From Streptomyces sp. NRRL WC-3626 (GTDB lineage: Bacteria > Actinomycetota > Actinomycetes > Streptomycetales > Streptomycetaceae): DNA of 64,000 bases. A model generated the notes under the pieces. The model was not told the origin of the DNA. It was given only the letters and a program-made list of their open reading frames with translations, and ran no database searches. A program made the position numbers and the translations under genes. The number at the start of each line of letters is the position of its first letter. Within the stretch, counting starts at the first letter, position 1. The DNA lies in contig NZ_JOCA01000014.1 of the NCBI RefSeq assembly GCF_000718785.1, forward strand, positions 139,189 through 203,188. Direction: 5' to 3'. Below, one piece after another: positions 1-8,634 of the stretch.

Positions 1-213
1 ACCGGCCGGGTGGACCCGGTAGGCACCCTGAACCTCCCGCACGCCGGGCAACTGGGCGGCCCACAAGCGGACACGGCCACGATCCCGCCGGCCCGCCCCG
101 GCAACTCCCCGACCCACCACCCCGGTTGGCCCATCGCCGCAGCGGCCCTGGCAGGCGCGGCAAGCGTGTCCCTCTACCTGCGCCTGAGATGGGGCCCGGC
201 ACTCACACGCTGA
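1..213 (+). CDS. C-terminal fragment, possible S8-type secreted protease with membrane anchor (partial)
   Basis: Only the last 70 codons are in the window, so the true start lies upstream; the GTG at position 10 is probably internal. The fragment begins TGRVDPVGTLNLP, resembling the G-x-G-x-V-D-P segment near the end of S8 serine-protease domains. A Pro-rich linker follows, then one hydrophobic segment (IAAAALAGAASVSLYL) and a short Arg-containing tail, a layout typical of mycosin-like (type VII secretion) proteases. The catalytic triad is outside the window, so the family call is an inference; it could be another anchored extracellular protein. It converges on the asparaginase gene after 37 bases. 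Confidence 0.4.
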   Translation, partial: TGRVDPVGTLNLPHAGQLGGPQADTATIPPARPGNSPTHHPGWPIAAAALAGAASVSLYLRLRWGPALTR

Positions 214-250
214 GGGGAGAGGAGCGCGCCTCGCGGGGATCGACGCAGCA

Positions 251-1267
251 TCACACCCACGCCGGCCCCGTCACCGAGGACAGCTCGGGAACGACCCGAA
301 CCTCCCCCACCGGCAGCCCGCCCCCCAGCACCGCCTCACCCCCGAACTCCTTGAGCAAGGACGCGTCCACCCCCGCCCGCGCCAGCGCCCCGGCGGCGAC
401 CGGTACCCGCGCCCGCCCCGCCCCGTCCGAGATCTTCACGGCGACCGCCCGCCCATCCGGCAGCGCGGCGACCTGCACACCTTCGAACCCGTCCTTGACG
501 AGCAGCCCCGGCACGGCCCGCATCAGCGCGGCCGCGTCCCGCCCGGTCCCGGAGGCCATCTCCGGGTATCCCCGCATCGCGTCGGCTACGCGAGCCTCCG
601 GCGTACCGGACGCGGCCGCCGCGATCCGCGCACCGGCACGGGCGAGACCGTGCAGGGACACGGCGAACAGGGGCGCCCCGCAACCGTCCACGGTGACCGT
701 GGCGACCCGCTGACCGGTGAGATCCTCGACGATCTCGGCAACAGCCTGCTGAAGGGGATGCGAGGGGTCGAGACAGTCGTCGAGAGACCACCCGTTGAGC
801 CGCGCGGTGTACAGCATCGCGGCGTGCTTCCCGGAGCAGTTCTGGGCGAGCCGCGACGGCGGCCGCCCCTCACGCACCCAGGCATCCCGTACGACGGGGT
901 CGAACGGCAGGTCGGGGACGTTGCGGAGGTCGTCCTCGGTCAGTCCGGCGAGTTCGAGGATGCGCCGGGTACCCGCGAGGTGACGTTCCTCCCCGGAGTG
1001 GCTGGCCGCGGCGAGCGACAGCAGCTCGCCGTCGAGCGGAAGGCCCGCGCGGACCATCGCCACCGCCTGGACGGGCTTGAGCGCGGAGCGCGGATAGCAG
1101 GCGGCCTCGATGTCGCCGAGCCGGAAGCCGACCTCGCCGTCGGAGCCGAGGACGGCGACGGAGCCGTAGTGGACGCCCTCGACGACCCCGCCGCGTATCA
1201 GGTGGGCGACGGGGGCGTGGAGGGGCTCGCGGATCGGGGGTGCGTCCACGAGGTGGGTGCTGTACAT
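251..1267 (-). CDS. L-asparaginase II family protein
   Basis: Predicted asparaginase (Asparaginase_II family, 338 residues), expected to hydrolyse L-asparagine to aspartate and ammonia in the cytoplasm. Conserved blocks are visible: RSALKPVQ near residue 60, SHSGEERH near 89 and NCSGKHAAML near 143, the last being the hallmark of this family, which is distinct from the E. coli type I/II enzymes. The ATG start shares one base with the stop of the upstream FadR-like gene (TGATG), so the pair is translationally coupled and the regulator probably controls it. No signal peptide is seen. The family is clear; substrate preference is inferred from homology. Confidence 0.88.
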   Translation of the reverse strand: MYSTHLVDAPPIREPLHAPVAHLIRGGVVEGVHYGSVAVLGSDGEVGFRLGDIEAACYPRSALKPVQAVAMVRAGLPLDGELLSLAAASHSGEERHLAGTRRILELAGLTEDDLRNVPDLPFDPVVRDAWVREGRPPSRLAQNCSGKHAAMLYTARLNGWSLDDCLDPSHPLQQAVAEIVEDLTGQRVATVTVDGCGAPLFAVSLHGLARAGARIAAAASGTPEARVADAMRGYPEMASGTGRDAAALMRAVPGLLVKDGFEGVQVAALPDGRAVAVKISDGAGRARVPVAAGALARAGVDASLLKEFGGEAVLGGGLPVGEVRVVPELSSVTGPAWV

Positions 1268-1995
1268 CACACTGCCTGGGGGGAGTCGTGGTTCGGTGTG
1301 CGCCCGGGGCGCATGATCGCGGTCAGGGTCGTCTCGACCCGGTCGAGGTGGTGGGTCATGGCGTCGACCGCGTCCGGTGCGGAGCCGTCGATCAGGGCCT
1401 CGACGATCGCCCGGTGCTCGCGGTCGGACTGTTCGCGGCGGCCGCCCAGTTCGTTGAGGAAGGCGGACTGGCGGGCCAGCGCGTCCCGGATCTCCTCGAT
1501 GACCCTGCGGAACACGGGGTTCTGGGCGGCTTCGGCGACCGCGAGGTGGAAGACGGTGTCCATGGCGACCCAGGCCGTGGTGTCGGTCTCGCGCCCCATC
1601 CGGTCGAGCAGATGGGTGAGCCGGTCCAGGTTCTCCGGGGTGCGGCGCTCGGCGGCGTACCCGGCGACGGGGATCTCGATGTGCCGGCGCACCTCCAGGA
1701 GATGGCCGGCCGAGTAGTCGCCGAAGGTCGGGTCCTCGACGGCGTCGGCGACGACGAAGGTGCCCCTGCCGGTCCTGGACACGGTCAGACCCATGGTCTG
1801 CAGGGCGCGCAGGGCCTCGCGGAGCACGGGCCGGGACACCTCGAGGGTGCGGCACAGCTCCGCCTCCGAGGGCAGCTTGTCGCCGATCGCGTAGTCGCCG
1901 CGCTCTATGGCGCCGCGGAGGTGGGAGAGCACCGCCTCCATCGCGCTGACGCGCCGCGGACCCACACCACCTGTCTGGCTGTCTGACAGGTTCAC
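1267..1995 (-). CDS. FadR/GntR-family transcriptional regulator
   Basis: Regulator of 242 residues with an N-terminal winged helix (about residues 20-82; PSEAELCRTLEVSRPVLREA is the recognition region) and a C-terminal all-helical FCD ligand-binding domain (H-L-A-V-A-E-A and H-H-L-D-R-V metal-site-like motifs). The GTG at 1995 was chosen because the protein then begins VNLSDSQTGG, a natural leader before the HTH; an upstream start would add a low-complexity Pro/Arg stretch. It overlaps the downstream asparaginase gene by one base and is divergent from the desaturase at 2137. It most likely represses the asparaginase unit in response to a small carboxylate or amino acid; the ligand is not inferable. 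Confidence 0.87.
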   Translation of the reverse strand: MNLSDSQTGGVGPRRVSAMEAVLSHLRGAIERGDYAIGDKLPSEAELCRTLEVSRPVLREALRALQTMGLTVSRTGRGTFVVADAVEDPTFGDYSAGHLLEVRRHIEIPVAGYAAERRTPENLDRLTHLLDRMGRETDTTAWVAMDTVFHLAVAEAAQNPVFRRVIEEIRDALARQSAFLNELGGRREQSDREHRAIVEALIDGSAPDAVDAMTHHLDRVETTLTAIMRPGRTPNHDSPQAV

Positions 1996-2136
1996 CAGGC
2001 GATGGTGCGGCGGCGGCCGGGGCACTGTCAAGCGGAGGGGTGGGGTCAGCCACACCCCGGCTCGGGGGCCGCCGTCACCCCTGCCCGGGGGTCAGCGCCA
2101 TTCCGTGGGACCGAAATCGTTCACATACTCAAGCGC

Positions 2137-3183
2137 ATGGCCGATCCCGCGGTACTCACCGCCGACTCTCCCGCACCCGCAGGTGAAAAGGGAAGCGATT
2201 TCTCCGTATTGTCACGACGTATAGCCGAAGCGGGTCTGCTGCGGCGCCGCCCGCTGTATTACACGGTGCGTTTCGGTGCCGTGGGGCTCGCGCTCGGCGG
2301 CTCCGTCGCGGCTTTTCTCGTCCTGGGTGACAGCTGGAGTCAGCTGTTCGTCGCGGTCGCCCTGGCCGTGGTGTTCGGGCAGCTCGGTCTGGCCGCGCAC
2401 GATCTGGCGCACCGCCAGGTGTTCTCCCGCCGGCGCCCCAGTGAGATCGGCGGTCTGCTGGTGGCCGACGTACTGCTGGGCATGAGCTACGGCTGGTGGA
2501 TGAACAAGCACACCCGCCATCACGCGAACCCCAATCATGAGAAGAAGGACCCGGATGTCGCCCCCGACCTCATCGTGTGGTCGCGGCGTCAGGCGAAGCA
2601 GGCGAAGGGCCCGGCGCGATTCATCGGAAAGCACCAGGCGGCTCTCTTCTTTCCGCTGCTGACGCTGGAGGGACTCAATCTGAGTGTCAGCAGTTTCAAG
2701 GCGCTGCGCAGCCCGTCGATGAAACGTCCGGTGCTGGAGGGAATTCTGCTCGTCACCCATTTCGCCGTGTATTTCGGCGGTCTTTTCCTGGTCCTCTCCC
2801 CCGGTAGGGCGCTCGCGTTCATCGCCGTCCACCAGGGACTGTTCGGAATCTATCTGGGTTCCGTGTTCGCCCCGAACCACAAGGGCATGCCGATGATCGA
2901 GGAGGGCACGGAGCTGGACTTCCTACGCCGTCAGGTGCTCACGTCCCGCAATGTCGACGGCGGGGTGTTCATCGACGCGTTCATGGGCGGGCTGAACTAC
3001 CAGATCGAGCACCACCTCTTCCCGAGCATGCCGACACCGGCGCTGGGCCGGGCCCAGGTCATCACCGAGCGGTACTGCGCCGAGCTGGGCGTCCCGTACT
3101 GCCGGACGGGACTGCTCGCCTCGCACCGCGAGGCGCTGCGTCACCTGAGGCAGGTGGGGGAGCCGCTGCGCGGCACGTCCTAG
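2137..3183 (+). CDS. Membrane fatty acid desaturase (acyl-lipid/acyl-CoA type)
   Basis: Integral membrane di-iron desaturase of 348 residues, expected to introduce a double bond into an acyl chain. The three histidine boxes are present: HDLAH (about 88-92), HTRHH (about 125-129) and the Q-type QIEHH (about 289-293). The Q in the third box places it with front-end/linoleoyl-type desaturases. Hydrophobic spans lie around residues 48-63, 70-86, 185-200 and 215-235. The ATG at 2137 follows a 140-base region divergent from the FadR-like gene. Its TAG stop abuts the stop of the convergent crcB gene with no spacer, so no terminator can lie between the two. Confidence 0.9.
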   Translation: MADPAVLTADSPAPAGEKGSDFSVLSRRIAEAGLLRRRPLYYTVRFGAVGLALGGSVAAFLVLGDSWSQLFVAVALAVVFGQLGLAAHDLAHRQVFSRRRPSEIGGLLVADVLLGMSYGWWMNKHTRHHANPNHEKKDPDVAPDLIVWSRRQAKQAKGPARFIGKHQAALFFPLLTLEGLNLSVSSFKALRSPSMKRPVLEGILLVTHFAVYFGGLFLVLSPGRALAFIAVHQGLFGIYLGSVFAPNHKGMPMIEEGTELDFLRRQVLTSRNVDGGVFIDAFMGGLNYQIEHHLFPSMPTPALGRAQVITERYCAELGVPYCRTGLLASHREALRHLRQVGEPLRGTS

Positions 3184-3558
3184 TCAGCCCCAGACCGAGC
3201 CGGTCACGGCAGCGCCGGCGACGGCGGCGCCCAGGGCGGCCGCCGTGCTCGCCACGACGTTCACGGCGGCGTAACCGCGGGCGCCCGTCCCGGCCAGGCG
3301 GAGGGTCTCGTAGGAGAAGGTGGAGTACGTGGTCAGGGCGCCGCACAGGCCCGTGCCGAGGAACAGCTGGAGGCCGGGGCCCGCCGCGCCCGCGGTCACG
3401 GCGCCGGTGAGCAGGCCGAGGACCAGGCTGCCGGTGACGTTGACCGTGAGGGTCCCCCAGGGGAACACCGAGTCGTGACGGGACTGCACGGCGCGGTCGG
3501 TGAGATAGCGCAGGGGGGCGCCGACCATGGCGCCCAGCGCCACATACAGCCAGTTCAC
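3184..3558 (-). CDS. crcB: Fluoride efflux channel CrcB/FluC (second copy)
   Basis: Small membrane protein of 124 residues with four hydrophobic helices, typical for Fluc/CrcB subunits that form dual-topology dimers exporting F-. Diagnostic motifs are GAPLRY near residue 13, NVTGS in helix 2, and [15 protein letters not shown] in helix 3, which matches the G-x-x-G-x-x-T-T-F-S-T-F signature. The GTG start overlaps the DUF190 stop by four bases (GTGA). Two crcB genes flank DUF190 in one operon, fitting the heterodimeric Fluc pairs known in some bacteria. No fluoride riboswitch was recognised upstream. Confidence 0.92.
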   Translation of the reverse strand: MNWLYVALGAMVGAPLRYLTDRAVQSRHDSVFPWGTLTVNVTGSLVLGLLTGAVTAGAAGPGLQLFLGTGLCGALTTYSTFSYETLRLAGTGARGYAAVNVVASTAAALGAAVAGAAVTGSVWG

Positions 3559-3923
3559 CGTGGTGCCTCGCCGGTGCCCGTGCCGTCGTCGCGGCGGACA
3601 TGGCGTACGGCCTCGCAGTGGTCGAGGAGGACCAGGCCCTCGGTGACGAGCGTGTCGAGTTCCGGCAGGAAGGCCCGTACGCGCTCCTCGGTGTCCACGA
3701 CGACGACCGCCACGGGGAGGTCCTCGCTCAGGGAGAGCAGCCGGGAGGTGTGGACGCGGGAGGAGCCGCCGTAGCCCTCGACGCCGCGGAAGACGCTGGC
3801 CCCCGCGAGTCCGGCCGCGTGGGCGCGGTGGACGATCTCGGAGTAGAGGGGCCGGTGGTGCCAGGTGTCGTTCTCGCCGACGTACACGGTCAGGCGAAGG
3901 ACGCTGCCGGTCAGCCTGGTCAT
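3555..3923 (-). CDS. DUF190 domain protein between two crcB genes
   Basis: Cytosolic protein of 122 residues of the DUF190 family (PII-like ferredoxin fold). Visible features are [18 protein letters not shown] near the N-terminus, the central [15 protein letters not shown] segment, and [17 protein letters not shown]190 proteins are frequently encoded with crcB in actinobacteria, and a nucleotide-sensing role for them is only inferred. The gene overlaps the preceding crcB by four bases (ATGA) and the following crcB by four (GTGA), indicating tight co-translation and possibly a fixed stoichiometry. Confidence 0.85.
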   Translation of the reverse strand: MTRLTGSVLRLTVYVGENDTWHHRPLYSEIVHRAHAAGLAGASVFRGVEGYGGSSRVHTSRLLSLSEDLPVAVVVVDTEERVRAFLPELDTLVTEGLVLLDHCEAVRHVRRDDGTGTGEAPR

Positions 3924-4381
3924 GGCTGCCTCCCGATCAGTACACGGCGGGTCGCCGAGGCGGCCGCCCATACGGCGGCGAGTGCCGCGAGCGGTGTCAC
4001 CGCGAGGTACGCGAGTCCGGTGCCCACCTCGCCGGCGTCCAGCAGGTCGCGGATGCCGACGGCGTAGGTGGAGAAGGTGGTGAAGCCGCCGAGGACACCG
4101 GTGCCGAAGAACGGGCGGACCAGCGGGTGGGCGGTGCGGACCTCGGTGACGACCACCATGAACACGCCGATGACGGCGCAGCCGACGACATTGACCCAGA
4201 GGATCGTCCAGGGGAATCCGTGTGCCGGGTCCGGCCACCACAGGGAGGCCGCGTACCGTGCCGTCGCTCCCGCTCCCCCGCCCACCGCGACCACGCCGAC
4301 CACGGGGGCCTGGGTACGGAGGGCGGTGCGGGCCCGTGGGCCCGCCGTTTCCGGGGCTGTCACCGTCGTACGTCTCCCCAC
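3920..4381 (-). CDS. crcB: Fluoride efflux channel CrcB/FluC (first copy)
   Basis: CrcB-family membrane protein of 153 residues, longer than its partner because of an N-terminal cytoplasmic extension of about 30 residues. The family motifs are GATARY, WVNVVGC and [16 protein letters not shown]. The GTG at 4381 is used; a GTG at 4363 (VTAPETAG) is an alternative. The stop overlaps the DUF190 ATG. The gene starts 15 bases after the upstream winged-helix gene ends, so all four genes can form one transcript. The likely job is fluoride resistance as half of a Fluc pair. Confidence 0.9.
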   Translation of the reverse strand: MGRRTTVTAPETAGPRARTALRTQAPVVGVVAVGGGAGATARYAASLWWPDPAHGFPWTILWVNVVGCAVIGVFMVVVTEVRTAHPLVRPFFGTGVLGGFTTFSTYAVGIRDLLDAGEVGTGLAYLAVTPLAALAAVWAAASATRRVLIGRQP

Positions 4382-4396
4382 TCGCTCGGGATCAGC

Positions 4397-4756
4397 CTAA
4401 CGTCCCTGGTCGCACCACCACCCCTTCTCGAACAGATGCGCGACCTCGGCGATCCGTACCTCGTCGCACCGGTAGCGGCCGCGGTCCGTACGGAGCAGAC
4501 CGAGGGCGGTGAGCAGCCGGAGGTGGGTGCGGACGGCCGGGCCCGGCAGGGCAAGGCGTGCGGCGACGGTCTGTGCGGTGAGGCCGACGGGCTCCGCCTG
4601 TCTCAGCAGCGTCAGGATGCGCAGTCGCGTCCCGTCGACGGGGGTCCTCAGCATGGCGTACACCTCCGCGCCGGGCCGCGCGCTCCGGAGCCCCTCCACT
4701 CTGCCCGAGTCGAACGCCCCGTGTCCCGTTCCGAAGGCAGCTTGTCCGGGACTCAA
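4397..4756 (-). CDS. Small winged-helix (ArsR-like) DNA-binding protein
   Basis: Protein of 119 residues (TTG start) or 85 residues if translation begins at the internal ATG at 4654. The recognisable part is a winged helix: GTRLRILTLLRQAEPVG, then LTAQTVAARLALPGPAVRTHLRLLTALGLL, then a wing-like DRGRYRC strand. This is the ArsR/HTH_20 layout. The shorter form would still hold the whole domain, so the start is uncertain. It lies 15 bases upstream of the crcB-DUF190-crcB genes and may regulate them, but no metal-site cysteines are seen (the single late Cys is in WWCDQ). A role in fluoride response is an inference from position only. Confidence 0.62.
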   Translation of the reverse strand: MSPGQAAFGTGHGAFDSGRVEGLRSARPGAEVYAMLRTPVDGTRLRILTLLRQAEPVGLTAQTVAARLALPGPAVRTHLRLLTALGLLRTDRGRYRCDEVRIAEVAHLFEKGWWCDQGR

Positions 4757-4780
4757 CGGGCTTGTGGTACAAGGCTGTTC

Positions 4781-4812
4781 GGCCCCGCCATCGGATTCGC
4801 CGGGGCGGGGCC
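4781..4812 (-). terminator. Rho-independent-like hairpin after the GH53 gene
   Basis: GGCCCCGCC at 4781-4789 pairs with GGCGGGGCC at 4804-4812 across a 14-base loop, directly downstream of the galactanase stop. There is no U-tract, as is usual in Streptomyces. Confidence 0.65.
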
Positions 4813-4819
4813 GGGTGGT

Positions 4820-6382
4820 TCAGCGGTGGCGGAACCACGCTGTGGCGGGCAGGGCGCGGTCGTCGTAGCCGAACAGTGCCTGGTTCTCCCAGCCGTTGCC
4901 GGAGGACGGATCGGTGGGGTCCCAGCCGTTGCCGGCGCGGGCGGTCCAGGTCGCCTCCCAGTAGAAGACGCCGAGGCCGCGGCCGTTCGGAACGGCTTCC
5001 ACGATGCTCGTCACGTCGTTCATCCACCGGGTCTGGCCACTGGTGGACGCCGGGTAGCCGGGGACGAGTTCACCACTGACGTCGATGATGTTCTCGAGGC
5101 CGTCCTCGCTGTCGAGCCGGAACGGGTAGGCCGTCTCGGCGACGAAGACGGGCTTGCCGTAGCGGGCGGCCGTGTCGTCGAGGGTGGTCTGGAAGTCGTG
5201 CAGGGTGCCGTGCCAGTAGCCGTAGTAGGACAGGCCGACGGCGTCGAACCGCACGCCGTGGGAGACCGCGTTGTCGAACCACCAGCGGGTGCCCTCGAGG
5301 TCACCGCCCTCGGCGAGGTGCAGCGCGGCGACCGTGGAAGGGCTGACCGCCTTGACCGCGTCGTAGCCGGAGTTGAGCAGTCCGGCGAGCTGGGTCCAGT
5401 TGCCGGTGGAACCCTCGTTCCACAGCATGCCGCCGTTGATCTCGTTGCCCACCTGCACCATGTCGGCGGTGGTGCCCTGCGCCTTCAGGGCGTTCAGGAC
5501 GTCGTACGTGTGGTCGTAGACGTCCTTCTTCAGCTGTCCGTAGCCGTGTCCGGCCCAGGCGGCGGGCTTGTTCTGCTTGCCCGGGTCGGCCCAGGCGTCG
5601 GAGTAGTGGAAGTCGACCAGGAGTTTCATGCCCTGGGCCTTGATCCGCTTGGCCAGGGCGAGGACGTGCGCCTTGTCGTTGTAGCCGTCGGCCGGGTTCA
5701 CCCAGACCTTGAGGCGGGCGTAGTTCATGCCGGTGGACTTCAGGATCGCGACCGGGTCGCCGGCGGTTCCGGACGCGGTCCGGTACGTGCCGCCCTTCGC
5801 CTCGCTCTTGGGCAGTGAGGAGATGTCGGCGCCCTTGACCGCGACGCCCGGGGTGGTGCCGCGGGTGAAGGCCAGATCGTCGACGTTGATCCAGTTTCCG
5901 GCGTTGGCATCGCTGTTGACGCTGACGGTGCACTGGCTGCCGGTGACCCGGACGGGTACGACGATCCGTATCCAGCTGGAGTCGGAGACCGGCAGATCGG
6001 TGCGCTGTTCGGCGCCGCCGCAGTTCTTCAGGGCGAGGTGGGCGGCGTTCTGGCCGCCGCCGGAGCGGACCCAGGCGGTGAGCCGGTAGTCACCGCTCGT
6101 CAGTCCGGACAGGTACTGGTACGTCTCGACCTTGTAGGCGGCGGACGACCAGTGGGAGAGGCGGTGACCGCCGCTGCGGCCACCGGACTCCGTGTACGAG
6201 GCCGCCGTGTCGCCGTACTCGGACCAGCCGGCCGGGGTAGCGGTGCCCGAACCGTCGTTCTCGAAGCCGCCGTTGGTGAGCGTGCTGGCCGCCGTCGCGC
6301 TCTGGGCGGGCAGGGCGGTGAGGGCGAGCCCGGCCACGAGCGGCGTGAGCAGGGCGTGAAGTGTGCGTCTGGGATGGAACAT
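4820..6382 (-). CDS. Secreted arabinogalactan endo-beta-1,4-galactanase (GH53) with carbohydrate-binding module
   Basis: Secreted enzyme of 520 residues that should cut beta-1,4-galactan outside the cell. A Sec signal peptide (MFHPRRTLHALL..., hydrophobic core to residue 26, cleavage after a QSATAA segment) is followed by a beta-sandwich binding module (about 34-175) starting TLTNGGFE, as in CBM4/61-like modules, and then the GH53 catalytic domain (about 180-520). The catalytic acid is Glu314 in VGNEINGG and the nucleophile Glu416 in FVAETAYP. It lies 111 bases downstream of the GH42 gene, separated by a strong hairpin. Products would be imported by the divergent ABC transporter. The exact CBM family is uncertain. 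Confidence 0.93.
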   Translation of the reverse strand: MFHPRRTLHALLTPLVAGLALTALPAQSATAASTLTNGGFENDGSGTATPAGWSEYGDTAASYTESGGRSGGHRLSHWSSAAYKVETYQYLSGLTSGDYRLTAWVRSGGGQNAAHLALKNCGGAEQRTDLPVSDSSWIRIVVPVRVTGSQCTVSVNSDANAGNWINVDDLAFTRGTTPGVAVKGADISSLPKSEAKGGTYRTASGTAGDPVAILKSTGMNYARLKVWVNPADGYNDKAHVLALAKRIKAQGMKLLVDFHYSDAWADPGKQNKPAAWAGHGYGQLKKDVYDHTYDVLNALKAQGTTADMVQVGNEINGGMLWNEGSTGNWTQLAGLLNSGYDAVKAVSPSTVAALHLAEGGDLEGTRWWFDNAVSHGVRFDAVGLSYYGYWHGTLHDFQTTLDDTAARYGKPVFVAETAYPFRLDSEDGLENIIDVSGELVPGYPASTSGQTRWMNDVTSIVEAVPNGRGLGVFYWEATWTARAGNGWDPTDPSSGNGWENQALFGYDDRALPATAWFRHR

Positions 6383-6443
6383 GGGCGTTCGTCGTCCCTT
6401 CGACGTGGGGAGGGGGTGCCCGCACCCGGGAGGGGGTGAGGGC

Positions 6444-6484
6444 CCCCTCCGCCCGCGGCCGGTGTGCTCACGCGGGCGGAGGGG
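6444..6484 (-). terminator. Strong hairpin between GH42 and GH53 genes
   Basis: Perfect 14-bp stem: CCCCTCCGCCCGCG at 6444-6457 pairs with CGCGGGCGGAGGGG at 6471-6484, with a 13-base loop. It lies ten bases after the GH42 stop and could end or attenuate transcription before the galactanase gene, lowering GH53 relative to GH42. Confidence 0.7.
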
Positions 6485-6493
6485 AGTCGCGGC

Positions 6494-8515
6494 TCAGCCG
6501 TCGAGCCGTACGACCCGGACGGCTCCGGCCGGGACCGCGAGGCGGCCCGCGGCGGGCTCGCCGGTCAGCAGCTCGGTGCCGGGGGTGTCCAGCGGCACCT
6601 TGGCGTCGGCGGCGGTGTGGTTGATCGCGAACAGGAAGGTGCCCGACTCGCCGGTGCGGCGCACCACTTCGACGTCGCGGGGCAGATCGCCGCGCGGGTC
6701 GGTCCCGGTGTCCTCGACGACCCGGCCGAGCAGGGTGGCCAGGCCCTCGGCGCCGAGCCGGGTGGAGACGTACCAGGCGGTGCCCTCGCCGAGCCGGTGC
6801 CGGGTGACGGCCGGGCGTCCCTCGGTCAGGCCGTCCGCGTACGTCCACACCGTCTCGGCGCCGCGCGGCACCACGAACTCCGTCCACACGTCGGCGTCGA
6901 GGCCGCTGCCGCCGGGGCCGGTGAGCCGGACCCGCTCGCCCCCCAGCAGGGGGGAGAACTCCTCGACGGTCAGGCCGAGCACGTCACGCAGGGCGCCCGG
7001 ATAGGGGCCCTCGTGCACGGCGTCGTGCTCGTCGACGATGCCGGAGAAGTACGACACGACGAGGGTGCCGCCGTTCTCGACGTACTCCCGGAGGTTGTCC
7101 CCCGCCGCCCGTGTCATCAGGTAGAGGGCCGGTACGACGACGAGGGGATACCTCGACAGGTCGGCCTCGGGGTGGGCGAAGTCGACGGTGAGATGGTGGT
7201 CGTAGAGGGCCTCGTACCAGGCGTCGGCCCGTTCGCGGGCGTCGTGGTCCTCGCTGGGGCGCCAGTCGAGGTTCTGCGCCCACCAGGACTGCCAGTCCCA
7301 CAGCACGGCGACGCCGGCCTCGGTGCGGCTGCCCCGGATCGGCCCCAACGAGGCCACGGCGGAGCCGAGTTCGGTCACCTCGTGGAAGACGCGGGTGTCG
7401 GTGCCGCCGTGCGGCAGCATCGCGGAGTGGAACTTCTCGGCGCCGCGCCGGGACTGGCGCCACTGGAAGAACATCGCGCCCTCGGAGCCGCGGGCCACGT
7501 GCGCCAGCGAGTTGCGGGCCATCTGGCCGGGGGCCTTGGCGGGGTTGCGGGGCTGCCAGTTGACGCCCGAGGTGGAGTGCTCGAGCAGCAGCCAGGGGGC
7601 GCCGCCGGCGACGGAACGGGTGAGGTCTGCGGCCATGGCGAGGTTGACGTGGGTGCGGCGGCCGTCGGTGATCAGATAGTGGTCGTTGGTGACGAGGTCC
7701 ACCTCGCGGCCCCAGGCCCAGTAGTCGACGGAGTCGCACTGGCTGAGGGCGGTCATGAAGTTGGTGGTGACCGGGACACCGGGCGAGAGCCGGTGCAGGA
7801 TGTCCCGCTCGGCGGTGAAGTTCTCCCGCATGGTGGCGTCGGCGAACCGGCGGTAGTCCAGCGCCTGGGCCGGATTGCCGACCGTCGGAGTGCGGCGCGG
7901 CGGGTTGATCTCGTCGAAGCCGGCATAGCGCTGGCCCCAGAAGGCGGTGCCCCAGGCCTCGTTGACCGCCTCGACGGTGCCGTACTCCCGCCGCAGCCAG
8001 CGGCGGAAGTGGTCGGCGCAGGAGTCGCAGTAGCAGGCGGAGACGGGAACGCCGTACTCGTTGTGGACGTGCCACAGGGCGAGCGCGGGATGGTCGCCGT
8101 AGCGCTCGGCGAGCCGTGTGGTGATGTTCGCGGCGGCCGCGCGGTAGTCGGCGTTGCTGTGGCAGATGGCGCCGCGTGAGCCGAACTCCAGGCGTACGCC
8201 GTCCTCGGTGACCGGCAGCGCGTCGGGGTGGGCGCGGTAGAACCAGGCGGGCGGCGCCACGGTGGGCGTGCCGAGGTCGACGCGGATGCCGGCCCCGTGC
8301 AGCAGGCCGAGGTTGCGGTCGAGCCAGCCGAAGTCGTACACGCCGGGCGAGGGCTCCAGCAGGGCCCAGGAGAAGATCCCGACGCTCACCATGGTGACGC
8401 CGGCCTCCCGCATCAGCCGTACGTCCTCGTCCCAGACGTTCTCCGGCCACTGCTCGGGGTTGTAGTCCCCGCCGAAGGCGAGCCCGGTGAGGCCCCTGGG
8501 GGTGGTCTCCGGCAT
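6494..8515 (-). CDS. Beta-galactosidase, GH42 family
   Basis: Cytoplasmic GH42 beta-galactosidase of 673 residues (no signal peptide), expected to release galactose from imported galacto-oligosaccharides. The N-terminus FGGDYNPEQWPE is the family signature. The acid/base is Glu153 in WHVHNEYG and the nucleophile Glu312 in LLLEHSTSG. Cysteines in CHSN (about 118) and CYCDSC (161-166) fit the GH42 zinc site. A trimerisation domain with a Glu/Asp-rich flavodoxin-like fold follows (about 395-600), then a C-terminal beta domain. The ATG at 8515 is preceded by GGGAGAGA. The gene is divergent from the transporter operon and shares its 186-base control region. Confidence 0.95.
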   Translation of the reverse strand: MPETTPRGLTGLAFGGDYNPEQWPENVWDEDVRLMREAGVTMVSVGIFSWALLEPSPGVYDFGWLDRNLGLLHGAGIRVDLGTPTVAPPAWFYRAHPDALPVTEDGVRLEFGSRGAICHSNADYRAAAANITTRLAERYGDHPALALWHVHNEYGVPVSACYCDSCADHFRRWLRREYGTVEAVNEAWGTAFWGQRYAGFDEINPPRRTPTVGNPAQALDYRRFADATMRENFTAERDILHRLSPGVPVTTNFMTALSQCDSVDYWAWGREVDLVTNDHYLITDGRRTHVNLAMAADLTRSVAGGAPWLLLEHSTSGVNWQPRNPAKAPGQMARNSLAHVARGSEGAMFFQWRQSRRGAEKFHSAMLPHGGTDTRVFHEVTELGSAVASLGPIRGSRTEAGVAVLWDWQSWWAQNLDWRPSEDHDARERADAWYEALYDHHLTVDFAHPEADLSRYPLVVVPALYLMTRAAGDNLREYVENGGTLVVSYFSGIVDEHDAVHEGPYPGALRDVLGLTVEEFSPLLGGERVRLTGPGGSGLDADVWTEFVVPRGAETVWTYADGLTEGRPAVTRHRLGEGTAWYVSTRLGAEGLATLLGRVVEDTGTDPRGDLPRDVEVVRRTGESGTFLFAINHTAADAKVPLDTPGTELLTGEPAAGRLAVPAGAVRVVRLDG

Positions 8516-8605
8516 GGAATCTCTCCCGATGTGTTCGATCTCCTGGGAACGTGCACACACCCTTCCCGGCGGTGCGAGGCCAACATAACCGCACAGCAAC
8601 AACCA

Positions 8606-8634
8606 TTGACAAGTGTCCGAGGTGTTTCTCTACT
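8606..8634 (+). promoter_or_regulatory. Candidate sigma70-type promoter of the galactan transporter operon
   Basis: A consensus TTGACA at 8606-8611 is followed after 17 bases by TCTACT at 8629-8634. Its last base is the first base of the lac-type operator, so repressor binding would occlude the promoter. Confidence 0.65.

Noticed and set aside
2056..2136. Earlier in-frame start for the desaturase at 2002
   Set aside because: It would add 45 residues of Gly/Pro/Arg-rich sequence overlapping the divergent regulator; the ATG at 2137 gives a usual desaturase N-terminus.
4382..4450. Fluoride riboswitch ahead of the crcB genes
   Set aside because: The space is only 15 bases before the winged-helix gene and none of the crcB-motif blocks could be found there or upstream of that gene.
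4127..5818. Long plus-strand open frame (over 560 codons) across the galactanase gene
   Set aside because: It is antisense to a GH53 gene with signal peptide and catalytic residues; its composition is the Gly/Ala/Arg/Val pattern produced by reading high-GC genes in the wrong frame.
6464..8179. Plus-strand open frame opposite the GH42 gene
   Set aside because: Shadow of the beta-galactosidase coding strand; no domain or ribosome site of its own.
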